Shown: one piece after another, positions 5,777-9,045 of the stretch
Position numbering within the stretch: position 1 is the first letter of the stretch
Layout of the letters: every line of letters starts with the position of its first letter
Assembly: GCA_003486705.1 (NCBI GenBank)
Contig: DNGE01000085.1
Location: forward strand, 1-9,045
Direction: 5' to 3'
DNA: 9,045 nt
From: Bacillota bacterium
Lineage (GTDB): Bacteria > Bacillota_I > Bacilli_A > MOL361 > Turicibacteraceae
The notes under the pieces: model-generated
Databases searched by the model: none
Seen by the model: the letters and a program-made list of their open reading frames with translations, nothing else
What the model was told of the DNA's origin: nothing
Position numbers and translations under genes: made by a program

Positions 5777-7633
5777 TTATCCAATAATTGTTAACAAATT
5801 TTTATGCGCTTGAATTAATGTTTCTTCTGTTTCTAGTACATCTAAATATTGTGCCGTATTTGTGATAATAATAGGTGTTTCTATTGAATACCCATCTTCC
5901 TTAATCGCATTTATATCAAACTCTAATAACAAATCGCCTTGATTTACATTTTGTCCTGACTCTACATGGGAAGTAAAATGTTTTCCATTCAAATTAACAG
6001 TATCAATTCCCACATGTATTAATATCTCAACACCCTCTTCACTTATTAATCCGATAGCATGTTTTGTTCTAAACAACATGGCAACTTGTCCTGTTACAGG
6101 GGAATAAACTTTACCCTCTTGTGGAAGAATTGCAACCCCTTTTCCCATCGCTTCGCTAGCAAAAGCTTCATCACTCACCATTGAAAGTGGCAAAACCGCT
6201 CCTGTAATTGGCGCTTTTACAGACACTTTTTTATTTAATTGAATACTATCTTCTTTCGCCTCTTTAACTTCTGTTTTCTCTCCTGGTACTTTAATTAAAA
6301 TAAATCCTGCAATTGCTGTGACAACTATTGAAATTGCAATCGTAACTAAACAGTTAATTAAATTCGCAGAACTTCCACCTTGTTCAATAAATACTGGGAT
6401 ACAAGGTAATCCTATGCTTACTAAAGCAAAAGAACGAATCCCTGTCAATCCAGCATATAATCCTCCAATTCCACCACCAATCATCGCTGCATATAATGGC
6501 GTTTTCAATGGTAAATTCACACCATATAAAGCTGGTTCTGTAATTCCCATTAAAGCTGGAATAGTAGCTGAACCTGCAATCGACTTCATATTTACATCTT
6601 TTGATTTAATTAACACAACAAAAGTTGCAACACCTTGTGCAATATTTGAAGCTAACATTCCTGGAGTTAAAATCGTATCATATCCAACTGTTGCTACTTG
6701 TGTAAAGGCCATTGGTACAATACTATATTGCATCCCTGTCATAACAATTAGAGGACAAAGAGCTCCAAGTAAAGTTGGCACCAACCAACTCACATTTTCG
6801 TCTAAGAACATAAATACACTTGCTAAAAAATCTCCAACAATTGAACCCAGTGGTCCAAGCCCTACTAAACCAACCACTGACATGATTAGAATTGTCATCA
6901 TAGGAACAAAAAAGATTTGAATTGATGCAGGTGATATCTTTTTCATCCATCTCTCGACATTTGATCCAACCCAAACCATAAGTAAAATAGGAATAACTGA
7001 TGATGAATAAGTTGCTAACCTTAAAGGTAATCCTAAATAACTTACTGCTTCACCAACTGTTGATAAAGCAGTCAAATCAGGATGCAATAATAATCCAGCT
7101 AAAACAGCTGCCACGTATGGATTACATTTAAACTTTTGTGCAGCTGAAAAAGCTAATAAGAAGGGTAAGAAGTAAAAAGCTGTATCCGCAACAAAATTTA
7201 ACATATAGTAGTTTTGCGATTCTGTTGAAATCCAACCAAATGCTACAAGTAAAGCTAATAATGCTTTAATCATCCCTGTTCCAGCAATGGCAGGAATAAC
7301 TGGTGTGAATGAGCCTGCAATCGTATCCAAAATACTCGTAAAAACTCCTTTTTTACCCGATTGTGCCTCCTGAGTTGAATCACTACTAACTATTCCAATA
7401 CTTTGAATAGCTTCATAAACTTTTGGGACATGTGTACCAATAATTATTTGGAATTGTCCCCCATTATTAACAGCCCCTACCACACCATTAATTGCTTTAA
7501 CTTCATTTATATTTACTTTACTTTCATCATTTAAACTAAAACGTAAACGCGTCATACAGTGACCAACATTTAAAATATTTGAAGGTCCACCTACTTTTTC
7601 TATAATTTGTTTTGCCAGTACATCATAACTCAT
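5777..7633 (-). CDS. bglP: Beta-glucoside PTS permease, EIIBCA (BglP/BglF type)
   Basis: A 618-residue three-domain PTS transporter that imports beta-glucosides and phosphorylates them. The EIIB domain (1-90) carries the phosphorylated Cys26 in GHCMTRLRF. The membrane EIIC domain spans about 100-450, with the conserved GITEPALYGVNLPLK at 363-377. The EIIA domain (about 470-618) carries the paired histidines H525 (KHAIGL) and H540 (ILIHVGIDTV), the latter being the phosphorylation site; the 15-residue spacing matches EIIA-Glc. I start it at ATG 7633, where the standard MSYDVLAKQIIEKVGG begins and AGGAGG (7650-7645) precedes. The frame is open to a TTG at 7735, but those 34 codons run through the leader terminator and are not protein-like. 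As in BglF/LicT systems, this permease would also inactivate the antiterminator through PRD1 when substrate is absent. Confidence 0.95.
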   Translation of the reverse strand: MSYDVLAKQIIEKVGGPSNILNVGHCMTRLRFSLNDESKVNINEVKAINGVVGAVNNGGQFQIIIGTHVPKVYEAIQSIGIVSSDSTQEAQSGKKGVFTSILDTIAGSFTPVIPAIAGTGMIKALLALLVAFGWISTESQNYYMLNFVADTAFYFLPFLLAFSAAQKFKCNPYVAAVLAGLLLHPDLTALSTVGEAVSYLGLPLRLATYSSSVIPILLMVWVGSNVERWMKKISPASIQIFFVPMMTILIMSVVGLVGLGPLGSIVGDFLASVFMFLDENVSWLVPTLLGALCPLIVMTGMQYSIVPMAFTQVATVGYDTILTPGMLASNIAQGVATFVVLIKSKDVNMKSIAGSATIPALMGITEPALYGVNLPLKTPLYAAMIGGGIGGLYAGLTGIRSFALVSIGLPCIPVFIEQGGSSANLINCLVTIAISIVVTAIAGFILIKVPGEKTEVKEAKEDSIQLNKKVSVKAPITGAVLPLSMVSDEAFASEAMGKGVAILPQEGKVYSPVTGQVAMLFRTKHAIGLISEEGVEILIHVGIDTVNLNGKHFTSHVESGQNVNQGDLLLEFDINAIKEDGYSIETPIIITNTAQYLDVLETEETLIQAHKNLLTIIG

Positions 7634-7648
7634 AACTTGAATTTCCTC

Positions 7649-7676
7649 CTCTAATATATTTTTGTAAATATTAGAG
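7649..7676 (-). promoter_or_regulatory. Hairpin abutting the bglP ribosome binding site
   Basis: In the bglP leader RNA, CTCTAATAT (7676-7668) pairs with ATATTAGAG (7657-7649) over nine bases with a 10-nt loop. The 3' arm takes in the first two bases of AGGAGG (7650-7645). It could modulate initiation or simply insulate the site; the effect is inferred. Confidence 0.4.
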
Positions 7677-7719
7677 CTATTAAAATTTGTCGACAGATCT
7701 TCATAGCTTTTTAGGTAAC

Positions 7720-7899
7720 AAAAAAAGCAACACAAAAATTAACGACACTCTCAAAAAGACGCTATCACGCTATACAGAAATCATTCCATAGCGTACTACT
7801 CTAAAAAGTAGTTCCTCAAAAACGAAGTATTTTCTTCGTTAAAAAGTTTATTTAGCATTTCTTATTTTGATTTTCTGGTGTCATTAATCTAAGTGTTGC
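7720..7899 (-). terminator. RAT-overlapping leader terminator of the bgl operon, with an unusually large loop
   Basis: Minus-strand GCAACAC (7899-7893) pairs with GTGTTGC (7733-7727). After a TT/TT mismatch, AGATTAATGACAC (7890-7878) pairs with GTGTCGTTAATTT (7748-7736), with two G-U pairs. Twenty pairs in all, followed directly by T7 (7726-7720). The 5' arm lies within the 3' half of the RAT, so the two folds exclude each other, as in LicT-controlled leaders. The arms enclose 129 nt (7749-7877) holding hairpins AACGAAG/CTTCGTT (7821-7840, followed by a short T run), ACTACT/AGTAGT (7795-7812) and CGCTAT/ATAGCG (7768-7793). Confidence 0.65.
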
Positions 7900-7920
7900 C
7901 GGCCTATCCCGTTACAATCT
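7891..7920 (-). promoter_or_regulatory. Ribonucleic antiterminator (RAT), LicT binding site
   Basis: The 30-nt minus-strand sequence begins AGATTGTAACGGGATAGGCC and ends GGCAACACTT. It aligns gap-free with the GGATTGTTAC...GCAGGCAA..ACC pattern of LicT/SacY-type RATs as I recall it. GATTGT, AC and GGCAA are kept. The changed positions compensate: the upper stem is CGG/CCG instead of CTG/CAG, and the outer pair is A-U instead of G-C. It sits a few bases after the expected transcription start, in front of bglP, the normal place for a RAT. Confidence 0.8.
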
Positions 7921-7927
7921 CAAACTA

Positions 7928-7956
7928 ATTGTATTTATTTGTTACATTTATAAGAA
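7928..7956 (-). promoter_or_regulatory. Promoter of the bgl operon
   Basis: Minus-strand -10 TACAAT (7933-7928, five of six) and -35 TTCTTA (7956-7951, three of six) with a 17-nt spacer. Transcription would start about where the RAT begins. The poor -35 suggests help from an activator or a modest promoter. An inverted repeat GTTACAT/ATGTAAC (7941-7947/7966-7972) flanks the -35. I found no good catabolite-response (cre) element here. Confidence 0.5.
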
Positions 7957-8395
7957 TATATTAACATGTAACCCTTTTTTTGTAAATATATTTTTATACT
8001 TTTTAATAACCGTCGATTTTTAATTAACAACTTGGCAGGATATACAAGTTTAAAAATTCAGTATTAGACGTGTAACATCAGAGATCTATGAAGCACTTAT
8101 AGTAAAATTCCAACTCCATCACAATAGTATAAACAATAATTAATTCACACAAGTCATTTGGACTAAGTCAATATTACACTATTTTTTTAATAATACATGA
8201 TTTTTATAAAAGCTATTTTTTACAATCTATTAACCTTTTTACGGTTAATCACATCTCTCTCCCCCACACCGTTAACTTCGTAAGCGGTAATCATTTAAGT
8301 AATATATTAAAGTGTGTAATAAAGTTAACTAAAAATTAATACATCTATATAGAAGGACCTATGTGATTAAATCTAGAAGATGGAGATGAGTTTAA
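7957..8395. other. Divergent intergenic region upstream of adhE
   Basis: No gene is visible on either strand. It should contain the adhE promoter, but I cannot pick one with confidence. The only clear structure is the inverted repeat ATTAACC-N7-GGTTAAT at 8229-8249, followed by a CGGT-AATCA echo near 8284-8293. A Rex-type site would be expected before adhE in many Firmicutes; only a half-site-like TTAACAA near 8026 is present. Confidence 0.5.
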
Positions 8396-9045
8396 ATGAA
8401 TGAAGAAAAGATTGAAGCACAAGAAGTAAAATCAGTTCAATGGACTAATGAAGAAATCGATGTTCATGTTGATGAGTTAGTTCAAAACGCACTAGGCGCA
8501 TTAGATATATTTGAATCTTTTGATCAAGAGACGGTTGATTACATCGTGGCTAAATGTTCGGTGGCAGGGCTTGATAAGCACGGGGTATTAGCAGAGGCTG
8601 CTGTTAACGAAACAGGGCGTGGTGTCTTTGAAGATAAAGCGGTTAAAAACTTATTCGCCTGTGAATACGTCACAAGTAATCTTCGCCATTTAAAAACAGT
8701 CGGTATTATAAATGAAGATTCTTTAACTGGGATTACGGAAATTGCGGAGCCGGTGGGAGTAATATGCGGGGTCATTCCGACGACAAATCCAACCTCAACT
8801 GTAATATTTAAGTCACTAATCTCACTAAAAACAAGAAATCCTATTATCTTTTCATTTCACCCATCAGCATATGAGTGTTCAGTGCAAGCTGCAACGGTGA
8901 TCCGTGATGCGGCCATTGCTGCAGGAGCTCCAAAAAATTGTATACAGTGGCTGGGGATGCGTTCAATGTACGCAACAACAGCGTTAATGAATCATAAAGG
9001 CGTTGCAACGATTTTAGCAACAGGTGGTAATGCGATGGTTAAAGC
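8396..9045 (+). CDS. adhE: Bifunctional acetaldehyde-CoA/alcohol dehydrogenase AdhE, N-terminal part (cut by window end)
   Basis: The frame from ATG 8396 is open to the right edge (216 codons plus two bases); family members are about 860-890 residues. AdhE converts acetyl-CoA through acetaldehyde to ethanol, oxidising two NADH, and forms cytoplasmic spirosomes. Visible here is the N-terminal aldehyde dehydrogenase domain: NETGRGVFEDKAVKNLFACE (71-90), the nucleotide-binding stretch IAEPVGVICGVIPTTNPTST (116-135), IFKSLISLKTRNPIIFSFHP (137-156), AAIAAGAPKN (172-181) and ILATGGNAMVKA at the edge. The catalytic Cys and the iron-dependent alcohol dehydrogenase half lie beyond the window. GGAGA (8382-8386) precedes the start by about 9 nt. 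About 15 residues precede the usual AdhE start region. It is divergent from the bgl operon and not obviously co-regulated. Confidence 0.95.
   Translation, partial: MNEEKIEAQEVKSVQWTNEEIDVHVDELVQNALGALDIFESFDQETVDYIVAKCSVAGLDKHGVLAEAAVNETGRGVFEDKAVKNLFACEYVTSNLRHLKTVGIINEDSLTGITEIAEPVGVICGVIPTTNPTSTVIFKSLISLKTRNPIIFSFHPSAYECSVQAATVIRDAAIAAGAPKNCIQWLGMRSMYATTALMNHKGVATILATGGNAMVK

Noticed and set aside
6318..6974. ORFs on both strands overlapping the PTS permease
   Set aside because: They overlap the EIIC domain in other frames, lack initiation signals and have no recognisable content.
7634..7735. Upstream TTG start for the PTS permease (34 extra residues)
   Set aside because: The codons run through the leader terminator's T run and 3' arm. 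The true start has AGGAGG and the canonical EIIB N-terminus.
8278..8293. Possible cre (CcpA) site TCGTAAGCGGTAATCA
   Set aside because: The central AGCG fits but the terminal TG and CA positions do not line up at consensus spacing; too weak to call.
8539..8775. Minus-strand ORF opposite adhE
   Set aside because: AdhE coding is unambiguous on the plus strand; the antisense frame has no ribosome binding site.
1..9045. CRISPR arrays, tRNA/rRNA genes, transposases, attachment sites
   Set aside because: No regularly spaced repeats, no tRNA or rRNA signatures and no transposase-like reading frames were seen on either strand.

Overview
The window is AT-rich, with low-GC codon use, AGGAGG-type ribosome binding sites and U-tailed intrinsic terminators. 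This fits a fermentative Bacillota (Firmicutes) chromosome. The protein mix (a CD3324-type small regulator, a LicT/PTS beta-glucoside operon, AdhE and a 14-helix drug exporter) would suit a gut member such as a Turicibacter- or Erysipelotrichia-like organism, but genus is only a guess from sequence alone.

Layout, left to right. (1) 1-51: possible start of an unidentified gene running off the left edge on the minus strand. (2) 158-668, minus strand: a 93-residue CD3324-family helix-turn-helix protein with a terminator behind it and an elaborate leader in front. The leader has a promoter, a 13-codon ORF with a good ribosome binding site, two repeats able to form a 12-bp RNA helix, and a hairpin that buries part of the regulator's Shine-Dalgarno. 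(3) 664-1548: nearly 0.9 kb with no intact gene. It holds a possible membrane-protein remnant and a 112-nt segment that folds on paper as a four-helix cloverleaf. (4) 1549-3228, plus strand: a 14-helix DHA2-family MFS exporter, convergent with the next operon across a bidirectional terminator. (5) 3344-7956, minus strand: a beta-glucoside utilisation operon with promoter, ribonucleic antiterminator (RAT), terminator, bglP-type PTS permease (EIIBCA), GH1 6-phospho-beta-glucosidase and LicT-type antiterminator. (6) 8396 onward, plus strand: the N-terminal 216 residues of the bifunctional aldehyde/alcohol dehydrogenase AdhE, cut by the window edge.

How the genes work together. The PTS permease imports and phosphorylates aryl- or oligo-beta-glucosides. 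The GH1 enzyme hydrolyses the 6-phosphates. LicT, controlled through its PRD histidines, should bind the RAT in the bglP leader and prevent formation of the overlapping terminator. The glucose and glucose-6-phosphate feed glycolysis; AdhE would regenerate NAD+ by making ethanol. The licT gene also has its own strong-looking promoter behind a 34-bp inverted repeat, so antiterminator supply need not depend on the operon being on.

The parts most worth following are RNA-level. They are the putative translational attenuator in front of the CD3324 gene, the bgl terminator whose arms enclose a 129-nt structured insert, and the cloverleaf candidate at 951-1062. All structures were found by eye; no folding energies or database searches were run.
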